The notes beneath the pieces were generated by a model. That model did not search any database. It saw only the letters and a program-made list of their open reading frames with translations, and was not told the DNA's origin. Made by a program: the position numbers and the translations under genes. Source: Eucalyptus grandis (lineage: Eukaryota > Streptophyta > Magnoliopsida > Myrtales > Myrtaceae). From it: a stretch of 64,000 nt of DNA. The stretch is taken from the NCBI RefSeq assembly GCF_016545825.1, contig NC_052615.1, forward strand, positions 22,436,520-22,500,519. Direction: 5' to 3'. This document shows positions 46,693 through 59,100 of this stretch, piece by piece; the first letter of the stretch is position 1, and each line of letters starts with the position of its first letter.

Positions 46693-47365
46693 CTAAGATG
46701 GTTGTATTTATTGTAATTTGGGAATAGAGAGTGGTTTATAGTGGAAGTGGTGCTTATATATATCGAGCTACTTCTTAGTGTAGAAGCAACGTCATCTACA
46801 AGCCGTAACATCTCTAAAATAGTGGGTTCTAGTCTTGGTTTGCGATTGTTAGTTTAGGAAAGTGGATGGAGGTTAAGTGGAATGCTGAACCATTATAAAT
46901 CTGCTTGGAATGTCCTTTTTCAACAAAGCTTGCTTAGTTTTTGAAGTGTTATATTTTAGAGCATAACGATCTTAATGGCTAACATCATTGGTGCGTCATT
47001 TAGTGAATACCAATCAATTTCCAAGTTGCCAAGTGTTAGACAATATTTATTATATATACTAGAAATGCCGATAAGTCTTTGTACAATCCATAGATGTGGA
47101 ATGTCATCAAGAGAGGACCATAAGCACCACCACAAAGAATCCTAGTGCTTATGGCTCCCGCAACATTAGCGATGTTGCAAAGCCAACTCCAAATCCCACC
47201 TTTCTATAGCCATTTCGAATAGCAGACAAGACAACTTGCCTTGATTGCTAAAGTCATTAACATGTTGTAATGTGCTCTTTCTCATTCTAAATTTAATAGA
47301 GTTTCATCATGTACAACAACAAGTGTGATATTGGACAGACGAGTAGAATAGGAGGACACATATCA
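46693..47365. other. Unassigned spacer between LTRs
   Basis: No gene, RNA or repeat recognised. The base composition is that of ordinary plant intergenic DNA. Confidence 0.5.
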
Positions 47366-50300
47366 TGTGACATCCTAAATTTTCGATACTTTCTTTCAAT
47401 TGAATAAATCGAGCATTTCATCGACGCGCTATAGTGTTATTCTCCAAAACCGATCACTCGTGAGATAACTAGACTACCTATAGAAGCCATTAAGGATTTT
47501 AAGGTAAATAGACTTGAGGATTCGACTAGAAATCGGCTACTTGACTGAGTTCATCTGCCGAGATCATTACAGCACAGACGTAAATTGATTAGAGATTAGA
47601 GATAGGTCGCCGACTAAGATAAGTGGTTAAAAGTGGGTGATCCCACTAAATTGCAAAATTCTCATCGACTGTCACTAGTTTGATTTTTCTATTGTTTTGG
47701 TACATTGTGTTCGTATTTGAAATCTCGAGACTTTCACGACAACCTGAGTCGCCAATGTTGAAGGGGTTCATTGTGGCTCGAAAAAATTGACCATGGGTCA
47801 TTTGCACTAAAAAGTTTTGAAAACTATCAAATAGCCTAGATCACACTAAAAACACGCCAGAGTGAAATTAACCGTGAATTTGAATCTGATTTCAGAAATT
47901 GAAAATTTTGTCATGTCACGGTTCATTTTAGGAACATCGACTCAATCTCAGAAGATTTTTCTGCAAACCAAGACTTTTTAGGAAAAAGTCGTCCTAGGAC
48001 TCTTTTTATCCGGAAAATGCTGGGATTGTTTTTTTATTTATCGCAAATCTGAAAATCAAGTGAGTTGTATTGGTGAGGAAAAATACCAAAATGATCGATG
48101 GTGGGTTAAGTGAATTTATAGATGCCAAATTGAATTAAATTAAGAAGGATTTAATGTCTAATTGAAGCAAGATCAATGCAAATTCAGCCCCATTGCCATG
48201 ACTTTTGGACCACCTAAAAGGCTTCTAGAAGGCTAGAAATGGTTGAGGAGTGGCTGAGGACTACAATTGGTGTGGTGGGCCAAGGTTGGGGGACAAATTG
48301 TGAGAAAATAAGCCTTGGTGGCCCCCCATTGCCCCCTCATCTCTTCTTCTTCCTCAAGACTGCCGGCCCTCTCCCCTCCTTTCCCTGTTGTTCAACACCT
48401 TTAGCAACTCAGAAAAAGTTGACCAACACGTGGAGCAGACCCACACACTGCCGGACCCACGCCATTACCATCCTCGCGTGCCACCATCGCCCATCCGCGT
48501 GCCTCCATCTAGCCACGTCACCGCACCGCCTCGCCGAGCCTGGCCGAGCTATCGTGGACACTTGGACCGCCATGAGCTACCGCTCGCCGCCGTTCGAGCT
48601 CCGCCGAGTCTCGCCTAGGTCCGATTTTGCTCCGTCGATCCGTTTCCGCCTCAATTGAGCAACCACCTCACCTTTCAACCACCAACCAGCCAAGAACGAA
48701 GCAAATAGAGTGGGTTCCCAACAAAGTGTTCGTGGCCTCGTTTTGAAATCATTCCCCGAGCTCGAAGTTAGACTCACTTTGGAGAAAAGTGAGTCCCGCT
48801 TACGTCCTCGACGATTTGAGCCGATCGATCATTGAACAAGTAAGTTTAACTCACTAATCCTTGCTTAGTAGGTTAATCACGTTTAGGGTTGATTAGTTTA
48901 GGTTAAGATGTATTAGTGGTTAGATTAAATTAGATTAGTGAATTTAGATAATTCCTGATGCATGTTATGTGGTTAGTTAGTGCAATTAACGAGTAAATTA
49001 ACTCTAATATTTATTTAACGAGTCTCGAAAATTTTGCGGGCCCATTTCGGCATATAATTAGGCATTACGGGCCTAAGTATGCATTTATTGCATTTATTTA
49101 ATATTTTCCATAATTATTTAATTATTTATTTATTTTCTAGAAATTAGACCAAGATAGCTAGTAACCGGAATTTTATGTTGGTTATTGTAGTACCATCTGT
49201 TTATTTATTTGAGTTTTAATTTGTGCTAACTTTGCCTTGTGATTTTAGAATTTTATTCATAAATTGGATAATTTTGGTAATTAATTGAATTACCGGACGT
49301 CGGTCTATAGTGTCAAATATCTATTTTGGGGCTGCTGAAAAATAGTGGGAGGTTCAAAAGTGAAAACATTATATTTTGACTAAAGTCGGTCATGTATTCA
49401 CACACGTGTATTTTTATCGGGTATAATAAAAATGATAAATTTATTGTACGATTGGAATAGCATGTATACCGGTCGATGGCTCGTATGTCATCTTGAGAGA
49501 AATGACGATATGATTTAACGGCTCGATAGCTCTATATGTTATCTTAAGAATGAATAACATGTATACCGCTCGATGGCTCTATAAATCATAATGGAGAAAG
49601 GACAAGTATGATACAATGGCTCGGTGACTCTATGTCATCTTGAGAAAGAATAGTATACTATATTAACTTGATAAATTGTATGTCATCTTAGAGAATGAAC
49701 GATATACTATTTATTAGCCTTTGGGGCAAGTTGCTACCTATATATCGCCTAGGGTGAGTAGTCTTGGATGTTGATTGGATTCATAGATAATATTGAATGG
49801 GCCGACCAAGAGATGGTCATGGTGACATGTAATTGACTGGGTTGATTAATTGATGAGTTGATCTGATTGATTGGATGATATGATTATCAGTAATTACAAA
49901 TTGAACTGACTTGTAGGGAGGATCTGAGGCCAAGGTAAGTTCTTTTATGCCTATTTGTGCTTAGGCAGCCCCTGCGTATTTGCTTCATAATCGGGTCTTA
50001 GGAGGTTAAACTTGCGGATACATTATCTCACTGGTTATTATATAATAATTTCCAAGTTCCTAGTTAACATCGGTGGAGGACCCGAGGCCCGAAGTTAGAA
50101 GGTGAAGCCCGAAGAATTGGCATCCTTGTCTGACTAGCTAGTTATAGGACAATTCTATTTTGGTGAAAGTCGATTCCCTTTTTGTAGGCTTCTGTATATA
50201 AACCTGTGTGTTTATAAAAGGTCTTTTGTGAAAAATTGGTCATACTTTTCTATTCCATTATTTTATTGGTCGTGATTTTATATCTACTTCCGCATGCATA

Positions 50301-50390
50301 TTAATATGAAAGGGTCGATGCGTTCTAAGACGTCGCTATTTAATCAACCAGGAGAGGGATGGGCGCGCGCCCAAGGATCGAGGTGTGACA
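47366..50390 (+). repeat. 5' LTR of the Gypsy element
   Basis: 3025 bp, starting TGTGACATCC and ending GGTGTGACA. The stretch 47440-47940 aligns with the 3' LTR fragment at 54080-54563. The GC-rich block 48330-48660 corresponds to 3220-3790 of the solo LTR, so the open frame there is not a separate gene. Confidence 0.88.
49470..49712 (+). repeat. Minisatellite within the LTR, about five 50-bp units
   Basis: Repeated phrases 'ggctcgatagctctatatg' and 'tcatcttgagaaa.aatgac' in alternating order, with 70-80 percent agreement by eye. The solo LTR at 2272-5389 lacks an obvious equivalent at the matching place (about 4500-4750), so the expansion is copy-specific. Confidence 0.7.
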
Positions 50391-50402
50391 TCTCCGTTTA
50401 AG

Positions 50403-50414
50403 TGGTATCAGAGC
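50403..50414 (+). promoter_or_regulatory. Primer binding site, initiator tRNA-Met
   Basis: TGGTATCAGAGC, a perfect match to the canonical plant site, lies 12 bases after the 5' LTR end. Confidence 0.95.
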
Positions 50415-50658
50415 AATGGTTAGGGAGTTGAGTGATAAGATGCGATGATTCATGGGATAATGGTAGGAATGACATTGAAATTTATACTGGTGCATGTCTA
50501 TGAGAGTTGATTAGTAGATTTGCTTATGGTTTAGATCACTCTGTTTCTAATTCGGTATGGAATTGGAAGTAGGCTTCAGTAGATAAAGCTAAGTCATGAG
50601 TAATTAGGAGCAGTGAACTCATACTAAGAGGATCGTTAGGCCGTGACTCGGGAGTAGA

Positions 50659-51880
50659 ATGTCACCCAGGTCGGTACCCAAGGAGGGCGAGGTCGAGCGC
50701 TAGCACAAAAAAGCGCAAGTGGCGTAGTACCACGTCCCGTTGGTGTTGGAGTAGTAGCCCCCGGTGATCAAGGAACCATTGGGATTACCCAAGCTTTGGA
50801 TGCCATGCGAGAGATGATAGGGCAACAAGCCTTGAACCAAGCAGCCGCCTTTACCACCGCCGTTGCAACCACCGTTATTGCCGTTGCTATTGTTGTTGCT
50901 GTTGCCGCATCTGCCGCTGCACCTACTGAAGTCTCGCTAGGAATCGTGGTCGCTAGGAGACCAATTCATAAGTTGGTGGAATAGTTTTTGAAGCTGAATC
51001 CACTTAAGTTTACTAGGGCGGGAGACCCCCGAGGCCGCCGCTTATGGATCCAAGGACTAGAAAGACCTTTGCACTACTAATGTGCAATGAGACCGAGAAA
51101 GTTGTTCTTGCAACCTACCGGGCTAGAAGGAGTTGCAAATATTTGGCGAAAAACTATCCAGGGAGCGATATTCCCAAGGTGTCGCCCGAAGTGAACGTTT
51201 TCCTTAAGGCTTTCAATGGTACATACTTTTTAGAGACTCGGCTAAAGAGATGAAAATGGCAGAATTTTAGCGCCTTGAGCCAAGGCTCCATGACGTAGAC
51301 CAATATGAAGCGAAATTAGCTGAATTATATCATTATGCTCCTAAACTAGATTAGAATCCAAAGTGAGCCGAGTGAGAAGATTCAGGGGACGGATTTAGGC
51401 TGAACTTGAGGAGTACATTGATTTCATTGAATCCGAGAAATTACAATGACCTTTATGAGGGGCCCTAATGATCGAGAGAGATCGGAATGAGAGAGCTGCG
51501 CTCGTCCGGGTCAAGGTTTAATTCAAAGAGATGCGATCCGTCGGGGAAAGAGGTTTATGCCCTGGAGATAAATTTTAGATCCCGCCCAATAGGAAGGATG
51601 GAGTTGGCAAGTTTAGGCCAAGAAGGAATGATTTGTGTCACGCTTATGGAAAGTGACATGGTGTAAACCAATGCCCTCAAAGAACAAAGTGCCTATTTTG
51701 AATATGGCCAGCAGGTCATATGGCCGAGATTGTCCTAAGAGACCAAGAGGACAACCGTAGTTGCCACCGCCACCTATGGGTCGATTAGGCGGTATGCACC
51801 ACAGAACACACCGTAAGGAGGATAGCTGAGACCACCAATCCAAGGCACGATGTATGCCATCACACGAGGTCAAGCAAAGG
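50659..51880 (+). pseudogene. Gypsy gag, broken
   Basis: The likely start ATG at 50659 reads MSPRSVPKEGE, as in this group. The capsid core follows at 50960-51260 (LKLNPLKFT, WIQGLEKTFALLMC, VFLKAFNGTYFLET). A CCHC zinc knuckle remnant with a CP..TKC and GHMA pattern is at 51635-51760, ahead of a proline/arginine linker. Several shifts and stops interrupt it, for example between 50984 and 51044. The alanine/threonine/valine run at 50850-50930 comes from a GCC/GTT-rich simple tract. Confidence 0.85.
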
Positions 51881-54050
51881 CTACGCCTGACGTGATCACA
51901 TGTATGGTTTCGCTAAATGACCATCCTGCTTACGCTTTATTCGACTCAGGAGCAACCCATTCTTTGTTGTCGAGCAATATGTTAAGTTGTTATGATTAAG
52001 TCCAAAATTGTTGGAGTTGGCGGCTTAGCATATCTACACCATTGAAGAATAAAGTGATAGCCGCTTTAGGTTGTTCTTGCAAGTTTAGCGATTGGTGAGC
52101 GAGTGAGGAAAATAGACTTGTTAGTCCTAGCCATGTATGACTTTGATTTGATAATTGGCATGGACTGGCTCACCAAGCAATAAGCTAAGATAGATTATTA
52201 TCGCAAGGCGATTCAGTTTGATCCGTTAGAGGTGAGAGCTTTGAGTTTGTCGGGAATCGAGGAAGACCCTCGATTATCTTAATCTCGTCACCTGAGGCAA
52301 CTTGTTTGTTAGACGAGGGTTGCCAATGTTACCTAGCAACTGTCGTGGATACGACAGTTGAGGAGCTGAAGGTGGAAGACATTACCGTGGTGCAATAATT
52401 TCAAGATATTTTTCCAAAGGAATTGCTAGGATTATCACTAGAGAAAGAAATTGAATTCGTGATTGAGCTAGCACCGGGGGACAATGAGCCAATCTTTAAG
52501 GTTCCTTCTACCGGATGACATTATCTAAGTTGAAAGAACTAAAGGTGCGAGATGCAAGAGCTACTTTGGATAAGGGATTCATTTGTCCTAGTGCATCACC
52601 TTGGGAGCACCGGTTTGTTTGTGAAGAAGAAAGATGGTTCGTTGCGCTTATGCATCGACTATCGGCAACTCAATCAAGTAACGATCAAGAAGAAGTATCC
52701 ATTCATGAGGATTGATGACTTGTTTGACCAATTGCAAAGAGCATCGATTTTCTTGAAGATCGACTTAAGGAGGATATCATCAGGCCTGAGAATTAGGAAG
52801 GAGGACATTCCTAAGTCAAAGATTTCGTACTCGGTATGGTCACTATGAGTTCCACAAAGTGATGCCATTCGAAAGTTGACGAATGCTCCAAATTGCCTTC
52901 ATGGATTTGATGAATCAAATATTCAAGGAATATTCAGATCAGTTTGTGATTGTGTTCATCGATGATATTCTGGTGTATTCGAGAAGTGATGAAGATCATG
53001 AGAATCAATTGAGATTAGTGCTGCAGACACTGAGAGTCCATCAGCTATATGTCAAGTTCAGCAAGTGTGAATTTTGGTTAACTCGTGTTGCTTTCCTAGG
53101 TCACGTGATTTTAAGCGAATGAATCTTTGTGGACCCGAGCAAGATTGAAGCCGTGATCAACTAGCTAAGACCGACTACAAAGGATAGAGATAAGAAGTTT
53201 TTTTTTTTAGTTTGGCAGGTTATTATTACGGACGGTTTGTGGAAGAGTTCTCATCACTAGCATCGCCTTTGACAAGACTCTAAGAAAGATGAGAAATTTG
53301 TGCAGTTGACAAGTGCGATAGTAGTTTCCAAGAGCTGAAGGAAAAGCTAACTACTATGCATGTGCTAACCATTCCATCTAGTTTTGGAGAATTCGAGATT
53401 TATAGTGATACGTCGTTTAGAGGATTGGGTTGCATGTTGATACAACATGGCCGAGTTGTTGCATACGCTCCCTTCGTTGAGGCCTCATGAACAGAACTAC
53501 CCGACGCATGACTTAGAACTCGCAGCGATTATCTTTGCGCTGAAGATTTGGAGACACTATTTGTGTGGGGAAAGATTCTAGATCTTCACGAACCATTAAA
53601 GTCTCAAGTACCTGTTCTCTCAAAAGGAGTTAAATATGAGACAGCGCCGATGGATGGAATTGTTGAAGGACTATGACGTGGATATTCTATATCACTTGGG
53701 AAAGGTGAACAAGGTCGCGATACTTTAAGTCAAGAGTCTTCGCCTGCTCATATACCGATTAAGGAATTGAACTTAATCGAGAGAGCTCGAGATTCAAAGT
53801 ATTCAAGTTTGAGGTAAGCCACCTTTCGAGTCTTATGGCCACCCTCGTAATTGAAAATCAAGATTCTAGTGTATCATCTAGCATTACGCGAGATTGGCGC
53901 AAGTGCACGACGTCTTTTACGTGTCGATGTTAAGAAAGTATGAGCTTAACCCGATCCACGTGCTCAATTTCAAAGAATTGGACGTGGATGATCGAGTGTC
54001 ATACGTTGAAAGTCTCGGCTCAAATCGTGGATAGAAAATAGCAAGTTCTA
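51881..54050 (+). pseudogene. Gypsy pol with integrase deleted
   Basis: The protease keeps an intact active site, DSGATHS (51943-51963). Reverse transcriptase keeps [19 protein letters not shown] (52610-52670), a FLKIDL block, and FIDDILVYS with the catalytic IDD (52955-52981), followed by KCEFWL and FLGHVI. RNase H keeps [19 protein letters not shown] (53400-53460) and [20 protein letters not shown] in another frame. After KVNKVA the sequence passes within about 120 bases to the pol C-terminus, LAQVHDVFYVSMLRKYELNP (53890-53960). About 1 kb encoding the integrase HHCC and DDE core is therefore absent. Frameshifts at several points, such as RT near 52795 and 52860, also prevent expression. 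Confidence 0.9.
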
Positions 54051-54055
54051 GGATG

Positions 54056-54563
54056 TCATTGATGTGCCAATAGTGCTATTCTTATAGTTGATCACTTGTG
54101 AGATAACTAGACTACCTATAGAAGCCATTAAGGATTTTAAGGCAAATAGATTTGAGGATTCGACCAGAAATCGGTTGCTCGACCGTGTTTATCTGTCGAG
54201 ATCATTACGGCACATATGTAAATTGATTAGAGATTAGAGATAGATTGGTTCAACTGAGATGAATAGTTAAATGTAGGTGATTCCACTAAATTGCAAAATT
54301 CTCATCGACTGGCACTAATTTGATTTTTTTATCGTTTTGGTATCTTGTGTCCGTATTTAAAATCTCGAAATTTTTATGACAACTGAGAGTCGCCAATGTG
54401 TCGAAGGGGTTCATTATGGCTCGAAGAAAATCGACCACGGGTCATTTGCACTAAATTTTTTTGAAAAGTACCTGTTAGCCTAGGTTACGCTAAAAACGCG
54501 CTGGAGTGAAATTAACTGCGAATTTAAATCCAATTTCAAAAATTGAAAGTTCTCACATGTCAT
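54056..54563 (+). repeat. 3' LTR fragment of the Gypsy element
   Basis: It aligns with 47425-47940 ('gagataactagactacctat', 'gaagccattaaggatttta') at close to 90 percent by eye. Both ends are cut. On the right it is replaced by unrelated sequence at about 54563. Confidence 0.88.
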
Positions 54564-54907
54564 AGGCCATTAGAGGTCAGCAACCTTAAACAATGCTCCC
54601 AATTGTTAGATTTGGCTCACTCACACTAGATTTGGGTCATCGACAATGCTTACATGGCAAAAATGTGAGGGAAAAACTGAAATTTAGATAGTTAAGTGAG
54701 GCTAAAGTTACAAGGAATTTTTTTCTTTTAGTATTCCAAAAATGCTCAAAATCAAAATCGGATATGACTTGCATTGGGGTAAGAGTCGAAATGCCGACTT
54801 GGGCTCAAAAGCCTTGGCTCGGAAGCCTTGGCTCGGACGCCTTCGCTTTGGCATAAAGGCCTTTGGAGGTCCTCGAGCCCATTTCACATACCTATTTAAA
54901 AATGTAA
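54564..54907. other. Unassigned spacer
   Basis: Contains 'gccttggctcgga' repeated at 54810-54840 and ends with the 9-base target site of the next element. No gene seen. Confidence 0.5.
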
Positions 54908-55839
54908 GGGAAAATGTTACAAATGGTCCCTATACTTTTACTCAATGTGTAATCTCATCCTTGAACTTTCGATTGGCTCAATTTAGTTCTTGAAATATTG
55001 ATAAATGTCCGATTTAGTTATTTTGTTACTTTGTTTTTCCTTTTTTCTTTTTCTTTTTCTTCTTCTCTCTTCCCTTCAACGGCCATGGCGGAGGAAAGCC
55101 GTGTTAGGCAAGGGTTGCCCTCGCCTTGGGCGCTAGGGTGCCCTCGCCTTGGCATCGGCATCGAGCGAGGATGGCCCTCGCCAGATCTGGCGAGGGCACC
55201 CCTCGCTTGACGCCAATAGGGGCAGCCCTTGCCTGCATTGGGTGAGGATGGCCCTTGCCACATCTGGCGAGGGCACCCCTTGCTCAATGCCGGCAGGGGC
55301 GGCCCTCGCCTACATCGGGCAAGGACGGCCCTTGCCAGATCTGGAGAGGGCACCCCTCGCTTGACACTAGATCTGGCGAGGGAGGCCCTCGCCCTGTTCG
55401 GCGAGGATGGCCCTTTCAGTATCCGGCGTTGGGCGCAAGGGAGCCCCTCGCCTAACGCGATTTGGAGAGGGAGCCCTTGCTTGATGTCGGCAAGGGTCGC
55501 CCTCGCTTGTGTCTAGCAAGGACAACCCTTGCCTAGCCCTGGCAAGGGTGACCATCGCCGGATGCCGACTTCCCTTCGCCGGCTTCGCTATGGCTGGCGA
55601 AGGGAAGAGAGAAGAAGAAGAAGAAAAAGAAAAATACCAAAATGCCCAATTTCGTTATCTTTAACTAACGGAATATCCAATTCCGTTAATTAGAATGACG
55701 AAATTGGTCAATTTTCAATTAGTTAAGGATTAGATCGGACATTTATTGATAGTTCAAAGACTAAATTGAGCCAATCAAAAGTTGAGGGATGAGATTGTAC
55801 ATTGAGTAAAAGTGTAAGGATCATTTGTAACATTTTCCC
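54908..55839. mobile_element. MULE-like element with GC-rich foldback core
   Basis: Terminal inverted repeats of 106 bp (54908-55013 and 55734-55839) begin GGGAAAATGTTACAAATG and match at roughly 85-90 percent. The target duplication AAAATGTAA (54899-54907) and AAAATGCAA (55840-55848) agrees at 8 of 9 positions, typical of Mutator-type insertion. Second arms, CT-rich at 55037-55078 and GA-rich at 55597-55636, are also inverted. The core is unrelated to transposase. The 932-bp element is non-autonomous and lies about 340 bp upstream of the conserved gene. Confidence 0.88.
55079..55600. repeat. Palindromic GC-rich array inside the MULE-like element
   Basis: The words CCCTCGCC/GGCGAGGG and CCCTTGCC/GGCAAGGG alternate in orientation every 15-25 bases. 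CCCTCGCCAGATCTGGCGAG(GG) is a perfect palindrome at about 55178-55199. The array gives open frames in several phases on both strands, with low-complexity products, and none is credible as a gene. Confidence 0.9.
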
Positions 55840-55848
55840 AAAATGCAA

Positions 55849-56179
55849 CCTAAGAATTGATGGACAAATACGTCCATTTGGCGAGTTAAATTGGAAAAAA
55901 GGCAAAACGAGATGGACCTTTTCGTAATTACGACCCCAATCCCAAACCCAAACCCAAACCCAAGAGCCCACACGCGCTGTGAAAAAGCCTGAGCAGCGGC
56001 TCCGCGTCAAACCGTGGAAGGGAACAGAAGGAGCTCAATCATCACCATCGAGTTCCAGTGAAGAAGAAGAAGAAGACAGTCCGAATTCCCCCCATCCTCG
56101 TCCTCGTTTGAAGACCTGAATCCTCAAATCTCAGGCTGGTCGCGGATACGACCGAGCCAGAGGGAGGAGGAGTGGAGGG
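55849..56179 (+). promoter_or_regulatory. Promoter and leader region of the conserved gene
   Basis: About 330 bases between the MULE-like element and the start codon. It contains four CCCAAA units (55935-55962) and a GAA-rich leader (56057-56075). No TATA box is evident. The nearness of the transposon means it may shape the promoter, which is inference. Confidence 0.45.
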
Positions 56180-59100
56180 ATGGAGGTGGAGTTGGAGCCG
56201 CGGGTGAAGCCGCTGGGGTACAAAGTGAAGGCGACCTCGAGGAATCGCCGTCGCAGAAGGCAGCCCACATCCTCGACCCCGACCTCCGCACTCACTGGTC
56301 CACCGGCACCAACACCAAGGAGTGGATCTTGCTCGAACTCGATGTATCTCTCTCTCTCTCTCTCTCTCACCCGCCCGCACACCCCGTTGGACTCGATATG
56401 CGTTTTCCGTGCCTTGGTGCTTTTCTGCTGAGATTGCGCGCCGTGCCCGCGTTGTCGCCGGTCGCGGACCCGGAAATTTGAGCTCGGGGGAGGGAAAGCT
56501 AAGACCTTTTGGGCGGAAAAATCTCGACTTTGGGGGCGAGACATACGAATTTTACATGAAATATTTTACTGATTATGGCGAATGGTAGTAAAATAGTGCC
56601 CGAGCAGCTGGCAGCTATCACTAGCCAACGGTCTTTGCGAACTAGTCATATGCGTAATGCGATTTCGTTTTGTGATGTTTGTTTGACAAAGGGTTCGGCG
56701 TATGTGTAATGTGTACTGGCAGATTGCTGTTTACTGAGTGGTCTTAAGTATCTGCCAAATACCTCTACTGTTCTTTTTGTTGAGGATGCAATTAATTTTT
56801 GGGGAAGAGACGTCGCGCATGTTTCGAACCAAGGATGCATTGTTCTTTGTTTTAGGTTACTTTGGATCCTAAAGTTAACCTTGCTAAAGTGCACATCCCT
56901 TTAGGAGAATGCTGGGCATTTAAACCATTGCTGATCTTTTGGGCTGTTATTTTGGGTCCTTCTCTATTTAGTTTCATGTTTATTCTCTGGTTTCTGGAAT
57001 GAGGTATAGGAACATATAGCGGAGCTGTAGAGTTCTTAAAGCTAACTATTTAGATACACGGGTAATTATCAAAGGCTGGTAGAATGGCACTCATTAGGAG
57101 TACTTTTTCTAATCTTATCTTGATTGTACGTTACCACCTGTTATTCCTTGCTTTGGATCAAGAAGATTGGAAAGCAATCCGTCAAGATTTCAAGTGGTCA
57201 TACATATAGAGAGTTCAAATATAACCTGGCGAAGTGCCTAACAGATGTACAATAAGGGAAGACTATTACAATTTTCAGAAAGCTCTCTTTGCAGATGGCA
57301 GTGGCACCTCATGTTAAAGAGGGGCGGTTTCTTATGGACTATAATAGCTGCCAAATATGGTACTCCCCGTAATGATTTCATATACTAAGTGGTGGCACTG
57401 GAACTAGCCTTTGGAAGTGGATAGATAGGAACTTGGACTATTTTGTGTCTGCCAACATTAAGAATCAATGTACTTTTGGAAGGATAAATAATATGTATAG
57501 TTCTTAAAATCTGCAAAAGATTGAGCATTGGAACATTTATTTGACTTGTTTGATTAAGTGCATAGTTCTCAGGTGTGCTCTGAGCTTAGTGATAGGGCAG
57601 TGGGCTATTAGCACTGACACATCCTGTATTTGATTCTATAGGAAAATCTACTGAAATCTAAGTTGCTTGCTAGAGTGGGTTTTTTAATGTGGGAATGTGC
57701 TTGGAAGGAGATTCTAACTACTTTAATTTAACAAAAGGGGGTTTGATGCCTGCTAGAAGTCTTGTCTCTGCAAATGGGATGCTGAGACTATGAATCATCT
57801 TCTTTTGGGCTTCTGCACACTATGGAACACTCATCTCTAGCTCTCATATGATTCGATTGGGTGTTGGCCAGTTCTGCGTTAGGAAAATACTTAAAGCTTC
57901 TTCTGTGTAAGTGGTTTGCAAGAAGGACGAAATACTTTTGTTTCAATTCCTTCGTCCATATTTGGATCATTTGGGGTAGAAGGGATTTGAGAATGAAAAA
58001 GCCCCCAGAGTGTTGTGAAGGATAGATGGTTCTCCACACTTTATGTTGGTCTTGTAGTGGCAAGTCATTTGATACACTTTTTCTAGAGTAATTGGATCTT
58101 TTTCCTTGTTATTTGCATGTAACAGGTTGGCCACTCCCCTGCCCTTAGCAAATTTTAAATTATTTATTAGAAGAAGAAAACAAGAATATGGCTTTCTATT
58201 TTAGTTCGTTAACCTTGCAAATAAAAGACAGGCTTCTAATGCCTCCTTCAAGAGATCAGTTAGTCTCTTCCCTTCAACTAGTTCCTGCAGTGCAACTGAC
58301 TTCATTTTGTTTTTTACATTTTGGTATCATGTGAGTCCCGTAAGAAATGAAAACAGAAAAAGGTTCCCATAAGTTGAAGAAATCATGGAACCGTAGATAT
58401 TGCATCGATATAAAAGCTTGATTTTCTGTTTTGAATGAGGAAATGTACATGTCAATTATCAGAATCTGGCAAGGAGTGGTCTCTCTCTCTCTCTCTCTCT
58501 CTCCAGTTATACTTATTTTGATCTTTTATGTTCATTTTCAGGAACCTTGTCTTTTGTCACATGTAAGGATCTACAATAAGTCTGTTCTTGAGTGGGAGAT
58601 TGCAGCCGGCTTAAGATACAAGGTTACATGCTTTGGCTTACATTAGTGTTGAACTTCTTTTAAGTCATTGATGCTGTTCCTGAAAAACTATGGGCAAATA
58701 CTACAAAAACCCCAAACTATGTCCACTGTGACACTATTACCCTTAACTTTTTATGCGTCACCAAAACCCTAAGCTTTATCTCACTGTGATACAAATACCC
58801 CCAACTTTTTTTTTTTGTGTCACAAAAAAGCCTAAACTTATACATGTCACACTGGTATAAGTTCCGGGCTTTTTATGACACGAAAAAAAAGTTTGGGGTA
58901 TTGTGTCACAATGGCAAGTTTAGGGTTTTTAGTGACACCAAGAAAAGTTGAGGTATTTGTCATGATGGGCACAGTTTGGGGTTTTCTGTGTATTAACCCA
59001 AAACTTATTAACTGACTTTTGATGTATCTTTGCATTATTGTGGTTTTTTCTGGTTTCTCTATTATTCCTTTGTTTAATTTTTCAATAAGGTTCTTTGTTC

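Larger units (their letters stand above)
47366..54563 (+). mobile_element. Tekay-like Ty3/Gypsy chromovirus-type element, decayed
   Basis: In order: a 3.0 kb 5' LTR (47366-50390), a primer binding site (50403-50414), gag, protease, RT, RNase H, the C-terminal end of integrase/pol, and a fragment of the 3' LTR (54056-54563). The integrase zinc-binding and catalytic core are missing between about 53750 and 53860. The 3' LTR lacks its first 60-70 bases and everything after about 510 bases, so no right target duplication can be read. Long LTRs and the domain order fit the Tekay/Del group, but that subgroup name is inferred. Same family as the LTRs at 891-5754. Confidence 0.88.

Noticed and set aside
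48239..48658. 139-codon open frame as a gene
   Set aside because: Located within the 5' LTR of the Gypsy element, in the GC-rich block shared with the solo LTR at 2272-5389.
55018..55555. Several open frames with Ala/Arg/Pro-rich products
   Set aside because: They come from the palindromic repeat words in the MULE-like core, which leave many phases open.
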